Positions 1 to 7,590 of a DNA stretch of 64,000 nucleotides are shown here, in pieces (within the stretch, counting starts at the first letter, position 1; every line of letters starts with the position of its first letter). Both the position numbers and the translations under genes were made by a program. The notes under the pieces are model-generated. The model was not told where the DNA came from. It was given only the letters and a program-made list of their open reading frames with translations, and did not search any database. The stretch spans positions 1-64,000 of the forward strand of contig NZ_RXHS01000004.1 of the NCBI RefSeq assembly GCF_004138125.1. The letters are read 5' to 3'. Source of the DNA: Seramator thermalis. GTDB lineage: Bacteria; Bacteroidota; Bacteroidia; Bacteroidales; Dysgonomonadaceae.

Positions 1-150
1 GTAGTTAGTTTATTTAAAACGTCACTACAGATATCCCTATATTGGTTAAGTATGCTGGTTTTGTCCATCTTTACAGTGTTTGGAATTACTATAAAGATAC
101 TGATAATCAGCTACTTAACCTTATTTTCTATGTTAAACTTTGTTATATAA
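1..150 (+). CDS. possible 3' end of a gene entering from the left
   Basis: Frame 1 is open from the first base to a TAA at 148-150 (49 codons) in AT-rich sequence where the other two forward frames stop almost at once. The peptide is very hydrophobic (many L, I, V, F) and could be the last membrane segments of a membrane protein. There is no recognisable motif, so this may also be a chance open frame. Confidence 0.2.
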   Translation, partial: VVSLFKTSLQISLYWLSMLVLSIFTVFGITIKILIISYLTLFSMLNFVI

Positions 151-570
151 AACATTGAATATTAATTAGTTAATTGAATATTTACCGAACTATTGGTCTA
201 TATTGTTCGATAAAATTTAACAAGGCGAGATTTAAGAGATTTTATTTCTATAAATATCTATATGATTAAAATACTTATTTTTTATTACCTCCAGCCGTCT
301 CTTTTCTTCTACAAAAATATTATATATAGAAATCAGCCTACTACAAAAATTGATATAAATACTTCAAAATTTGACATAATTTTAAAGAAGAAGCGATAAC
401 CTTTTTAAGCAGATACTTCTTGTAAATGGCTTTTTTATTCGATGTAAGACAAAAAGAATCAGCGTCGGACTCTTTTTTATTCTCCATATCAGCATATATA
501 CCACAAGGAGCTGAACGCATTCATGGAAACCCTCTATAAAATTTTTCCGAATAATTTCGTTCGCAATGTA
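151..570. other. AT-rich stretch without a supported gene
   Basis: No reading frame here has a family signature. A 66-codon minus-strand frame (382-582) has no ribosome site and no recognisable protein. The stretch contains TTTACCGAACTATTG at 181-195, which recurs at 29182-29196. Confidence 0.5.
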
Positions 571-600
571 TTGGTTTTTCAATCATTATTTTTAACTTTG
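571..600 (+). promoter_or_regulatory. promoter for the rpsU-xer-hpf genes
   Basis: TTG at 571-573, 19 bases, then TAACTTTG at 593-600. This matches the Bacteroidetes -33/-7 consensus (TTG and TAnnTTTG). Transcription would start near 604, giving rpsU a leader of about 200 bases. Confidence 0.6.
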
Positions 601-690
601 CACCCTCTAACAGAAAGGGGGTTATTGTAAGCCAACAGAAAAAAAGAACGAAACGATAGTATATATAGTAGAATATAAACAGCAACCATC

Positions 691-726
691 CTCGAATAAA
701 AGCTTATTATCAAATTTTTATTCGAG
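691..726 (+). promoter_or_regulatory. stem-loop in the rpsU leader
   Basis: CTCGAATAAAA at 691-701 is the exact reverse complement of TTTTATTCGAG at 716-726, with a 14-base loop. A weaker GGGATA/TATCCC pair follows at about 734-757. There is no clean U-tract, so a regulatory or stabilising structure is more likely than a terminator. Confidence 0.45.
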
Positions 727-810
727 AAAATTAGGGATATGCTATAATTTTATTATCCCCAATCGTGCGAACAATAGTCTCAATAATTGAACAAAAAAAC
801 AAAGAAACAT

Positions 811-1002
811 ATGATCATTGTACAAGTAAAAGAAGGCGAAAACATAGAAAGAGCCTTAAAAAAATTCAAGCGAAAATACGAAAAAACAGGTATTGTTAAG
901 GAGCTGCGCAAGCGTCAGGCATACACAAAACCGTCAATTGAAAGACGTAAGAAAAAGCAGCATGCCATATACGTACAACAGCTGCAACAAAACGAAGATT
1001 AA
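811..1002 (+). CDS. rpsU: 30S ribosomal protein bS21
   Basis: Small basic ribosomal protein of the 30S platform. The 63 residues begin [20 protein letters not shown], as in Bacteroidetes bS21, and the C-terminal half is rich in K and R. An upstream in-frame TTG at 787 would add eight residues (MNKKTKKH), but ATG 811 matches the family start. In this phylum bS21 helps hide the anti-Shine-Dalgarno end of 16S rRNA (established for Flavobacterium), so its level can affect which mRNAs are translated. It is first in a row with the Xer gene and hpf, about 200 bases from a good promoter. No strong Shine-Dalgarno precedes its own ATG. Confidence 0.93.
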   Translation: MIIVQVKEGENIERALKKFKRKYEKTGIVKELRKRQAYTKPSIERRKKKQHAIYVQQLQQNED

Positions 1003-1044
1003 TTTTTGATCTTCCAAAATTTTATCTAACTTCGTTGCCACAAG

Positions 1045-1947
1045 ATGGCCGACGAAATGTGGAAAGAAAAGTTCATGAGATATCTCCGTGTCGAGAAGAA
1101 TTATTCCTCTCACACGGAGATTTCGTATTTAAACGATCTTTCTCAATTCGAATCATTCATCAGATCCGAAACCGGCACTTTTGACCCTACAAATATCGAT
1201 GCAGACCTTATCCGGATATGGATATCGCAACTAATAGAAAATGGCATAAAACCTCGATCTGTAAATCGCAAGCTAAGCGCCATAAAATCTTTTTTCAAGT
1301 ATTTAAAAAAAACAGAGGTTTTGAAAAACAACCCTGCCGAAACGGTGCATGGGCCCAAAATCGAAAAAAAATTACCTACATTTGCCACCGACACCGATTT
1401 GGAAAAAATCCTGGATGATGAAACAGAATTTTCCGACAATTTCGAAGGATATCGCGATCACCTCATACTCGAGCTGCTCTATGTTACCGGCATGCGCCGA
1501 ACCGAGCTGATCAATCTAAAAGATGCAGATATCGACATCTATGCCAAAACTCTTCGCGTTACCGGAAAGAGAAACAAACAGCGACTTATCCCATTTTCGG
1601 ACAACACTTTATATAATATACAAAAATATATATCCCTGCGCGATGCAAAAATCAAAAACAATTCGGCATTTTTATTTGTTAGGAATAATGGAGATCCAAT
1701 GTATCCGGCCATGATATATAAAATCGTACATACTCATCTTAGTCGCATTTCAACTCTTTCGAAAAAAAGCCCACACGTATTACGTCATTCCTTTGCCACC
1801 GAAATGTTAAACAATGGAGCCGAAATAAACGCTGTAAAAGAATTGTTGGGACATTCAAGTCTCGCTTCTACAGAAATCTACACCCACGTGACATTTGACG
1901 AACTAAAGAAAGTCTATCAACAAGCTCATCCCCGAGCAAAAAAATGA
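1045..1947 (+). CDS. xerC: tyrosine recombinase, XerC/XerD family
   Basis: Site-specific recombinase of 300 residues, the usual Xer length; the family resolves chromosome dimers at dif during division. The N-terminal SAM-like core-binding domain covers about residues 5-90 and the catalytic domain about 110-295. The expected catalytic residues are visible: R151 (TGMR), K175 (VTGKRNK), H244 and R247 (HVLRHSFAT), H270 (LLGHSS) and the nucleophile Y279 (EIYTHV). The start at 1045 is the first ATG; 1057 is an alternative. The position between rpsU and hpf is conserved in Bacteroidales, which argues for a housekeeping Xer and against a mobile integrase. C versus D subtype cannot be assigned. Its TGA touches the hpf ribosome site. 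Confidence 0.88.
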   Translation: MADEMWKEKFMRYLRVEKNYSSHTEISYLNDLSQFESFIRSETGTFDPTNIDADLIRIWISQLIENGIKPRSVNRKLSAIKSFFKYLKKTEVLKNNPAETVHGPKIEKKLPTFATDTDLEKILDDETEFSDNFEGYRDHLILELLYVTGMRRTELINLKDADIDIYAKTLRVTGKRNKQRLIPFSDNTLYNIQKYISLRDAKIKNNSAFLFVRNNGDPMYPAMIYKIVHTHLSRISTLSKKSPHVLRHSFATEMLNNGAEINAVKELLGHSSLASTEIYTHVTFDELKKVYQQAHPRAKK

Positions 1948-1954
1948 AGGAGGA
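1947..1954 (+). promoter_or_regulatory. strong Shine-Dalgarno of hpf
   Basis: AAGGAGGA lies six bases before the hpf ATG and overlaps the last base of the xer stop codon. Such near-perfect Shine-Dalgarno sequences are rare in Bacteroidetes, whose ribosomes normally sequester the anti-Shine-Dalgarno. Confidence 0.75.
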
Positions 1955-1960
1955 AAAATT

Positions 1961-2254
1961 ATGGAAATTAGAATTCAATCCGTCAATTTCGACGCAACTG
2001 CCCAGTTAAAAGCATTTGTTGAAAAAAAAATGAAAAAATTAGAGAAATTCAACGACGGCATCCTCGAGGCAGAAGTAATTATGAAGGTCGTAAGACCTGA
2101 AACCGCAAAAAACAAGGACGTATCCGTTAAACTAAAATTAAAAAACAGCGAACCGTTCGCCAACAAGGTTGCCGATACTTTCGAAGAAGCAGTAGACTTG
2201 TGCAGAGAAGCTCTTGAAAAACAGATCATCAAAACCAAAGAAAAAAAAGGATAG
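1961..2254 (+). CDS. hpf: ribosome hibernation-promoting factor, short form
   Basis: A 97-residue protein of the HPF/YfiA (bS30-like) family, which binds the 30S decoding centre and silences ribosomes in slow growth. The opening (MEIRIQSVNFDATAQLKAFV) and the charged helix KKMKKLEKF fit the beta-alpha-beta-beta-beta-alpha fold. There is no C-terminal dimerisation domain, so it is the short type. It follows xer by 13 bases with a strong AAGGAGGA site, so it is probably co-transcribed from the rpsU promoter yet can be translated independently. Its K/R-rich tail is typical of the family. Confidence 0.9.
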   Translation: MEIRIQSVNFDATAQLKAFVEKKMKKLEKFNDGILEAEVIMKVVRPETAKNKDVSVKLKLKNSEPFANKVADTFEEAVDLCREALEKQIIKTKEKKG

Positions 2255-2283
2255 ATAATCCTCGTAAAAAATAGATTGAAATC

Positions 2284-2314
2284 TTTGGCAATCGAAAAAA
2301 TATTACTACCTTTG
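2284..2314 (+). promoter_or_regulatory. promoter of the tRNA-tuf transcription unit
   Basis: TTTG at 2284-2287, a 19-base spacer, then TACCTTTG at 2307-2314: an excellent match to the Bacteroidetes consensus. It lies just after hpf and 53 bases before the first tRNA. Confidence 0.75.
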
Positions 2315-2316
2315 CG

Positions 2317-2349
2317 ACCGTTTCTCTCTAATCATGAGAGGGGAACGGT
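2317..2349 (+). promoter_or_regulatory. leader hairpin before tRNA-Thr
   Basis: ACCGTT and CTCTC (2317-2328) pair with GAGAG and AACGGT (2336-2349) with a small internal loop. It begins almost at the predicted transcription start, so it would form the 5' end of the tRNA precursor, possibly guiding processing. Confidence 0.4.
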
Positions 2350-2366
2350 TAATTATAAGTAAATAA

Positions 2367-2440
2367 GCCTCTTTAGCTCAGTTGGCCAGAGCACGTGATT
2401 TGTAATCTCGGGGTCGTTGGTTCGAATCCGACAAGAGGCT
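2367..2440 (+). tRNA. tRNA-Thr (anticodon TGT)
   Basis: A 74-base cloverleaf. Acceptor GCCTCTT pairs with AAGAGGC; D arm GCTC/GAGC; anticodon loop TTTGTAA reads Thr codon ACA; T arm GTTGG-TTCGAAT-CCGAC. One T-T mismatch sits in the anticodon stem. The CCA end is not encoded. First of four tRNAs ahead of tuf. Confidence 0.95.
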
Positions 2441-2522
2441 CAAAAAATACAAATAATTCACCGGTAAAGAGATCTATTTCTTATTGTAAATCAGCGATAT
2501 ATAAATATATCATTTTTGATTG

Positions 2523-2604
2523 GGGCAGTTACCAGAGTGGCCAAATGGGGCTGACTGTAACTCAGCTGGCGTAGCCTTCGGTGGTTCGAATCCATCACTG
2601 CCCA
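2523..2604 (+). tRNA. tRNA-Tyr (anticodon GTA)
   Basis: An 82-base class II tRNA with a long variable arm. Acceptor GGGCAGT/ACTGCCC, anticodon stem GCTGA/TCAGC with loop CTGTAAC, T loop TTCGAAT. CCA is not encoded. Confidence 0.95.
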
Positions 2605-2670
2605 CAAAACAAATTGATGGAGTTTAGGATAAATATTTTGAATATTGACAACGTCATCAACTGTTTGAAT

Positions 2671-2743
2671 GCGGAAGTAGCTCAGTCGATAGAGCATTAG
2701 CCTTCCAAGCTGAGGGTCGCGGGTTTGAGTCCCGTCTTCCGCT
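2671..2743 (+). tRNA. tRNA-Gly (anticodon TCC)
   Basis: A 73-base cloverleaf. Acceptor GCGGAAG/CTTCCGC, anticodon loop CTTCCAA (TCC), T arm GCGGG/CCCGT with one wobble. CCA is not encoded. Confidence 0.95.
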
Positions 2744-3013
2744 CTTGATATGAATCGCGGATCGCAATCAAAAACTTTGAACAAAAGTTTTGTTGAGCAC
2801 TGCAAAAAGAAAAAACATCTTAGCGTAAGTGCCAAACGAGCGGGAAAACCGCTGTAGCGTTTTCCGCGGCAATACTGAGGTCGCGTTTCGAAGCAATGTT
2901 CATCAAGTAATTGCATAAGCATTCTTCGGAGAAGATCGCCACAAAACCACACAATGCGGAGAAAATCTTAAGACAGATTCATCCGTAGATTTTTCTGGCA
3001 TCTTTCCTCTTTT
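2744..3013. other. spacer between tRNA-Gly and tRNA-Thr
   Basis: A 270-base spacer inside the tRNA group with no supported gene. A 153-codon minus-strand frame spans it but also runs across the tRNA genes, so it is judged a by-product. Short local inverted repeats around 2840-2875 (GGAAAACCGC and GCGTTTTCC) may form a hairpin in the precursor. Confidence 0.4.
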
Positions 3014-3085
3014 GCCAATGTAGCTCAGGGGTAGAGCGCTTCCTTGGTAAGGAAGAGGTCGCGGGTTCAATTCCCGCCATCGGCT
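3014..3085 (+). tRNA. tRNA-Thr (anticodon GGT)
   Basis: A 72-base cloverleaf with anticodon stem CTTCC/GGAAG, loop TTGGTAA (GGT) and T arm GCGGG-TTCAATT-CCCGC. Acceptor GCCAATG opposite CATCGGC leaves an A-C mismatch at the fourth pair. It lies 115 bases before tuf. CCA is not encoded. Confidence 0.93.
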
Positions 3086-3200
3086 CGAAACGCGATTATT
3101 TTTTTGATTGAAAATTGGGTGAGCAAAATATATTCATCTGTTTTCTGAATTAAGCACTAAAAGAGAGTAAATAAACTAACTAAACTAATAAGAACATTTT

Positions 3201-4388
3201 ATGGCAAAAGAACATTTTAACCGGACAAAACCGCATGTCAACATCGGTACTATCGGCCACGTTGACCACGGTAAAACTACCCTAACGGCTGCAATCACGA
3301 CCGTTTTGGCTAAAAAAGGATTTTCGGAAGTACGCACTTTCGACTCGATCGACAACGCACCCGAAGAAAAAGAAAGAGGTATTACCATCAACACTTCTCA
3401 TGTTGAATACGAAACTGAAAACCGCCATTACGCTCACGTTGACTGCCCGGGTCACGCTGACTACGTTAAGAATATGGTTACCGGTGCGGCTCAAATGGAT
3501 GGTGCTATCATCGTGGTAGCCGCAACTGACGGTCCAATGCCTCAAACCCGTGAACATATCCTCTTAGCACGTCAAGTAAATGTTCCACGCTTGGTGGTAT
3601 TTATGAATAAATGCGATTTGGTGGACGACGAAGAAATGCTTGAGCTGGTAGAAATGGAAATGAGAGAATTGCTCGATTTCTATGATTTCGACGGCGCCAA
3701 TACACCTGTTATTCGCGGATCTGCACTTGGTGCTCTCAACGGCGACCCGAAGTGGGAAGAAAAAATCATCGAACTCATGAATGCCGTTGATACGTGGATT
3801 CCACTTCCTCCTCGCGACATCGACAAGCCTTTCCTTATGCCGGTAGAAGACGTATTCTCGATCACGGGTCGTGGAACAGTGGCAACCGGTCGTATCGAAA
3901 CAGGCATTGTCAAAGTTGGTGACGAAGTTCAAATCATCGGTCTTGGCGCCGAAGGCAAAAAATCGGTTGTAACCGGAGTCGAAATGTTCCGCAAAATTCT
4001 TGACGAAGGTCAAGCCGGCGACAACGTAGGACTTTTGCTCAGAGGTATCGACAAAGACGAGATCAAACGCGGTATGGTTATTGCTCATCCGGGAAAAGTA
4101 AAACCCCATTCGAAATTCAAGGCTGAGGTTTATATTCTGAAAAAGGAAGAAGGCGGACGACACACTCCGTTCCATAATCACTACCGTCCTCAATTCTACA
4201 TCCGCACACTGGATGTTACCGGCGAGATTCAATTACCGGAGGGAGTTGAAATGGTAATGCCCGGCGATAACGTAACAATTACGGTTGAGCTGATCTATCC
4301 GGTTGCATGTAACGTGGGTCTCCGCTTCGCAATTCGCGAAGGTGGTCGCACGGTAGGCGCCGGTCAAATCACGGAATTATTAGACTGA
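3201..4388 (+). CDS. tuf: translation elongation factor Tu
   Basis: EF-Tu is the GTPase that brings aminoacyl-tRNA to the ribosome. The 395-residue protein shows the P-loop GHVDHGKT at 19-26, switch II DCPGH at 81-85 and NKCD at 136-139, followed by the two beta-barrel domains. Residues [16 protein letters not shown] lie between the G motifs as in all EF-Tu. It sits between tRNA-Thr and tRNA-Trp, the standard Bacteroidetes arrangement, and is probably transcribed with the upstream tRNAs. The stop is followed by a hairpin at 4397-4436. Confidence 0.98.
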   Translation: MAKEHFNRTKPHVNIGTIGHVDHGKTTLTAAITTVLAKKGFSEVRTFDSIDNAPEEKERGITINTSHVEYETENRHYAHVDCPGHADYVKNMVTGAAQMDGAIIVVAATDGPMPQTREHILLARQVNVPRLVVFMNKCDLVDDEEMLELVEMEMRELLDFYDFDGANTPVIRGSALGALNGDPKWEEKIIELMNAVDTWIPLPPRDIDKPFLMPVEDVFSITGRGTVATGRIETGIVKVGDEVQIIGLGAEGKKSVVTGVEMFRKILDEGQAGDNVGLLLRGIDKDEIKRGMVIAHPGKVKPHSKFKAEVYILKKEEGGRHTPFHNHYRPQFYIRTLDVTGEIQLPEGVEMVMPGDNVTITVELIYPVACNVGLRFAIREGGRTVGAGQITELLD

Positions 4389-4396
4389 AAACAATA

Positions 4397-4436
4397 GAAC
4401 TTAGCCGGCCTGTTTTTCAGGTGGTCGACTAAGTTC
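4397..4436 (+). promoter_or_regulatory. hairpin between tuf and tRNA-Trp
   Basis: GAACTTAG (4397-4404) pairs with CTAAGTTC (4429-4436), and the interior CCTG/CAGG extends the stem around a T-rich loop. No U-tract follows, so a processing or 3'-end-protecting hairpin separating mRNA from tRNA is more likely than a terminator. Confidence 0.5.
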
Positions 4437-4440
4437 CTCT

Positions 4441-4514
4441 ACGGGTCTAGCTCAGTTTGGTAGAGCACTGGTCTCCAAAACCAGGTGTCGGGAGTTCGAG
4501 TCTCTCGACCCGTG
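4441..4514 (+). tRNA. tRNA-Trp (anticodon CCA)
   Basis: A 74-base cloverleaf. Acceptor ACGGGTC/GACCCGT, anticodon stem CTGGT/ACCAG with loop CTCCAAA, T arm GGGAG-TTCGAGT-CTCTC. The CCA end is not encoded. It lies 21 bases before secE. Confidence 0.96.
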
Positions 4515-4534
4515 CAAAAAGTATGAAATTTTAA

Positions 4535-4723
4535 ATGAAAAAGATAGTTGCATATCTCAAGGATGCCTATACCGAATTGGTGTATAAAGTATCTTGGCCT
4601 TCACGAGAAGAACTAACCAGCAGTACAATAATAGTAATGATTGCTTCCCTTATTATTGCGCTGATAGTTTTTGGGTTGGATTCTTTATTCGAGTGGATAT
4701 TGAAAATCCTATACGGTATTTAA
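4535..4723 (+). CDS. secE: preprotein translocase subunit SecE
   Basis: Short-form SecE of 62 residues, the inner-membrane clamp subunit of SecYEG. An amphipathic N-terminal helix ends in the family motif KVSWPSREEL at about 18-27, followed by one membrane segment at about 32-52 (IIVMIASLIIALIVFGL). It sits between tRNA-Trp and nusG, as in most bacteria. Confidence 0.95.
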   Translation: MKKIVAYLKDAYTELVYKVSWPSREELTSSTIIVMIASLIIALIVFGLDSLFEWILKILYGI

Positions 4724-4744
4724 TCATCTGAAATAAAGGAAAAA

Positions 4745-5287
4745 ATGGCTGAAAGCGAAAAAAAATGGTACGTTCTGCGTGCCGTTAGCGGCAAAGAAAA
4801 TAAAGTCAAAGAGTACCTCGAGTCAGAAATTAAAAAAACCGATTTAGGAAAGTACATATCTCAGGTCCTCATTCCCACAGAAAAGACTTACACTGTACGC
4901 AACGGAAAGAAAGTGATGAAAGAACGCGCTTATCTTCCCGGTTACGTGCTTATCGAAGCCGATCTGACGGGGGAGGTAATTCACGAACTCAAAAATCTCA
5001 ACTACGTAGCAGGCTTTCTTCCCAACACCAAAGATCCCCAACCCCTTCGTGAATCGGAGGTGAAACGTATTTTGGGTACGATGGACGAATTGGAAGAAGC
5101 CAACGAAGAAATGGATGTAAAATTCTACGTAGGCGAAAATGTAAAAGTGATTAGCGGTCCCTTTACAAGTTTTTCGGGAGAGGTTGAAGAAGTGAATGAC
5201 GAAAAAAAGAAACTGAAAGTAATGGTCAAAATATTCGGGAGGAAACAACTTCTCGAATTGGGATATATGCAAGTAGAGAAAGAATAA
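4745..5287 (+). CDS. nusG: transcription termination/antitermination protein NusG
   Basis: NusG of 180 residues binds RNA polymerase and supports pausing control and Rho or ribosome coupling. The NGN domain begins KKWYVLRAVSGKENKVKEYL, contains the typical LPGYVLIEADL segment near residue 65, and the C-terminal KOW domain includes GENVKVISGPFTSFSGEVEE. The secE-nusG-rplK-rplA order supports the call. Confidence 0.97.
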   Translation: MAESEKKWYVLRAVSGKENKVKEYLESEIKKTDLGKYISQVLIPTEKTYTVRNGKKVMKERAYLPGYVLIEADLTGEVIHELKNLNYVAGFLPNTKDPQPLRESEVKRILGTMDELEEANEEMDVKFYVGENVKVISGPFTSFSGEVEEVNDEKKKLKVMVKIFGRKQLLELGYMQVEKE

Positions 5288-5362
5288 ACAGCAATTTGGT
5301 TACGCAGATTCTGAAATTCTTCCGTTTGTTTCGAAAACCGTTTATTAATTTAATCAAAGAAA

Positions 5363-5812
5363 ATGGCAAAAGAAGTTGCTGGACAAATCAAATTACAAAT
5401 CAAAGGAGGAGCTGCAAACCCATCTCCCCCCGTTGGACCTGCTTTAGGTTCGAAGGGGATCAACATCATGGAGTTTTGCAAGCAATTCAATGCCAGAACT
5501 CAGGACAAAGCCGGTAAAGTGTTACCTGTGGTAATCACTTATTATACCGACAAATCTTTCGATTTTATTGTTAAAACTCCACCGGTTGCGATTCAATTGT
5601 TAGAAGCCACCAAGGCAAAAAGCGGCTCGGCCGAACCTAATCGTAAGAAGATTGCAGAAATCACTTGGGATCAGGTAAAGGCTATAGCCGAAGAAAAAAT
5701 GCCCGATCTAAATTGCTTTGACATCGAATCTGCAATGCGAATGGTTGCCGGCACGGCTCGCAGTATGGGTATCACAGTAAAAGGGGAGTTCCCTGAAAAT
5801 GTTAATAATTAA
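5363..5812 (+). CDS. rplK: 50S ribosomal protein uL11
   Basis: L11 of 149 residues, part of the GTPase-associated centre. The N-terminal domain has the proline-rich [20 protein letters not shown] segment (about 15-34) that binds thiopeptides, and the C-terminal domain binds 23S rRNA. It begins 75 bases after nusG and is followed by rplA after 15 bases. Confidence 0.98.
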   Translation: MAKEVAGQIKLQIKGGAANPSPPVGPALGSKGINIMEFCKQFNARTQDKAGKVLPVVITYYTDKSFDFIVKTPPVAIQLLEATKAKSGSAEPNRKKIAEITWDQVKAIAEEKMPDLNCFDIESAMRMVAGTARSMGITVKGEFPENVNN

Positions 5813-5827
5813 AACTTCAATTGAGTT

Positions 5828-6526
5828 ATGAGTAAACTGACAAAAAATCAAAAGTTGGCTTTGAGCAAAATTGAAGCAGGGAAAACCTACACGCTGAAAG
5901 AAGCTTCAAAATTGGTCAAAGAAATTACAACTACCAAATTTGACGCTTCGGTTGACATCGATGTACGCCTTGGCGTAGATCCCAGAAAAGCGAACCAAAT
6001 GGTAAGAGGTGTAGTGTCTCTGCCTCACGGAACCGGAAAACAAGTCAGAGTTCTTGTGTTATGTTCCCCCGAAGCCGAAGCCGAAGCCAAAGAGGCCGGT
6101 GCCGACTATGTAGGACTTGACGAATACATCGAAAAAATTAAAGGAGGTTGGACCGACGTGGATGTTATCATCACTCAACCGCAAATTATGGGAAAAATTG
6201 GTGCATTGGGGCGCATTTTAGGCCCTCGAGGCTTAATGCCTAATCCTAAAAGCGGAACTGTGACTACTGACGTGGCTAAAGCAGTCAAAGAAGTGAAACA
6301 GGGGAAAATCGACTTTAGAGTGGACAAAGCAGGTATTGTGCATGCTTCTATCGGAAAAGTATCATTTACGCCGGAACAAATCAGAGATAACGCCAAAGAA
6401 TTCATCGAGACGCTTATCAAACTGAAACCCACGGCAGCTAAGGGTACTTATATTAAGAGTATTTATCTTTCGAGCACGATGAGCCCGGGTCTGAAAATAG
6501 ATCCTAAATCGGTAGAAGAAATCTAA
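5828..6526 (+). CDS. rplA: 50S ribosomal protein uL1
   Basis: L1 stalk protein of 232 residues, also the usual translational repressor of the L11-L1 mRNA in bacteria. Family signatures include [13 protein letters not shown], the [20 protein letters not shown] loop and the late [18 protein letters not shown]. Its place between rplK and rplJ is standard. No L1-binding leader could be assigned with confidence before rplK. Confidence 0.98.
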   Translation: MSKLTKNQKLALSKIEAGKTYTLKEASKLVKEITTTKFDASVDIDVRLGVDPRKANQMVRGVVSLPHGTGKQVRVLVLCSPEAEAEAKEAGADYVGLDEYIEKIKGGWTDVDVIITQPQIMGKIGALGRILGPRGLMPNPKSGTVTTDVAKAVKEVKQGKIDFRVDKAGIVHASIGKVSFTPEQIRDNAKEFIETLIKLKPTAAKGTYIKSIYLSSTMSPGLKIDPKSVEEI

Positions 6527-6542
6527 AAAAGGAAATTAATCT

Positions 6543-7055
6543 ATGAAAAAGGAAGATAAAAGCATATTAATAAAGAAAATAGCTGAAACTGTTCAGTCTT
6601 ATGACAACTTCTACCTTACTGACATAGCCACTTTAAATGCGGCTAAGACCAGTGAACTTAGAAGAGAATGCTCAAAAGAGGATATTAAGCTTCTGGTAGT
6701 AAAAAATACTTTGCTGAGAAAAGCGCTTGAGTCACTCGACGGAAATTTTGAAGAGCTATATCCCGTACTTAAGGGTAATACCGCCATCATGTTTTCGAAC
6801 GTAGCCAACGCACCTGCTAAACTCATCGATAAACATAAAGCTACAAAGATACCGGCATTCAAAGCCGCATACGTACAGGAAAGCTTCTTTATCGGGGATA
6901 AATATCTGAAAGATTTGATATCCATCAAAAGCAAAAACGAAGTTATCGGGGATATCATTTCATTGTTGCAATCTCCTGCCAAGAATGTCATCTCTGCCCT
7001 TAAATCAGGCGGAAATACCATTCACGGCATCTTGCAAACTCTTTCGGAAAAATAA
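6543..7055 (+). CDS. rplJ: 50S ribosomal protein uL10
   Basis: Base of the L7/L12 stalk, 170 residues. The N-terminal part shows the family features FYLTDIATLNAAKTSELRRE and VVKNTLLRKAL; the C-terminal helix would carry L7/L12 dimers. It starts 16 bases after rplA with a purine-rich site (AAAAAGGAA) and is followed by rplL after 53 bases. Confidence 0.97.
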   Translation: MKKEDKSILIKKIAETVQSYDNFYLTDIATLNAAKTSELRRECSKEDIKLLVVKNTLLRKALESLDGNFEELYPVLKGNTAIMFSNVANAPAKLIDKHKATKIPAFKAAYVQESFFIGDKYLKDLISIKSKNEVIGDIISLLQSPAKNVISALKSGGNTIHGILQTLSEK

Positions 7056-7108
7056 TTTTTCAACACAAACACAAACAGAATTAGTAATCAATTTAAACAA
7101 ATACAACA

Positions 7109-7489
7109 ATGGCAGACTTAAAAGCATTTGCTGAACAATTAGTTAACTTAACAGTAAAAGAAGTTAACGAACTTGCTGAGATTCTCAAAACCGAATATGG
7201 CATCGAACCTGCCGCCGCAGCTGTTGCAGTGGCTGCCGGCCCTGCTGTAGGTAATGAGCCTACTGTAGTCGAAGAAAAAAACTCCTTTGACGTTGTCCTG
7301 AAAAGTGCAGGACAAGCCAAACTGGCAGTTGTTAAGGCTGTTAAGGAACTCACAGGCCTTGGCTTGAAAGAAGCTAAAGATTTAGTTGACGCTGCTCCCA
7401 GTGAATTGAAAAAAGGTGTAACAAAAGACGAAGCGGAAGCTTTGAAAAAACAACTTGAAGAAGCAGGAGCAGAAGTTGAACTTAAATAA
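7109..7489 (+). CDS. rplL: 50S ribosomal protein bL12 (L7/L12)
   Basis: Stalk protein of 126 residues that recruits translation GTPases. It has an N-terminal dimerisation helix pair, an Ala/Val-rich hinge ([15 protein letters not shown], about 31-45) and the conserved C-terminal domain ([20 protein letters not shown]). It ends 28 bases before an attenuator-like hairpin preceding rpoB. Confidence 0.98.
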   Translation: MADLKAFAEQLVNLTVKEVNELAEILKTEYGIEPAAAAVAVAAGPAVGNEPTVVEEKNSFDVVLKSAGQAKLAVVKAVKELTGLGLKEAKDLVDAAPSELKKGVTKDEAEALKKQLEEAGAEVELK

Positions 7490-7517
7490 GATCAGTTACC
7501 TAAAATTAGGTTAATAT

Positions 7518-7554
7518 GGTTAGGAATCTTCCATGAGGAGATTCTTAACCTTTT
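7518..7554 (+). terminator. attenuator between rplL and rpoB
   Basis: GGTTAGGAATCT (7518-7529) pairs with AGATTCTTAACC (7539-7550), a 12-pair stem with one G-T, loop of nine bases, followed directly by TTTT. It has the form of an intrinsic terminator. As rpoB has no obvious separate promoter, partial termination that lowers rpoBC relative to ribosomal proteins is likely, as known for E. coli. Confidence 0.7.
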
Positions 7555-7590
7555 GTGTCAATACATCTAAGTTCAAAAATAGCATCATCC

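Noticed and set aside
181-195. 15-base repeat shared with 29182-29196 taken as proof of a mobile element
   Set aside because: On its own a 15-base match in 64 kb is expected by chance about a few times; only the close inverted pair near 29.1 kb was kept as a finding.
382-582. 66-codon minus-strand open frame
   Set aside because: No ribosome site, promoter or recognisable protein; composition typical of AT-rich spacer.
1045-1947. Xer gene as evidence of an integrated element
   Set aside because: It lies in the conserved rpsU-xer-hpf order, with no attachment repeats or cargo genes around it.
2367-2440. T-T mismatch in the tRNA-Thr(TGT) anticodon stem as a defect
   Set aside because: A single pyrimidine mismatch at this position is tolerated and, as far as I recall, seen in the same tRNA of related Bacteroidales.
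2491-2952. 153-codon minus-strand open frame
   Set aside because: It runs antisense across tRNA-Tyr and tRNA-Gly, so it is a by-product of their GC-rich stems.
3564-4232. 222-codon minus-strand open frame inside tuf
   Set aside because: It is the antisense shadow of a highly conserved, codon-biased gene.
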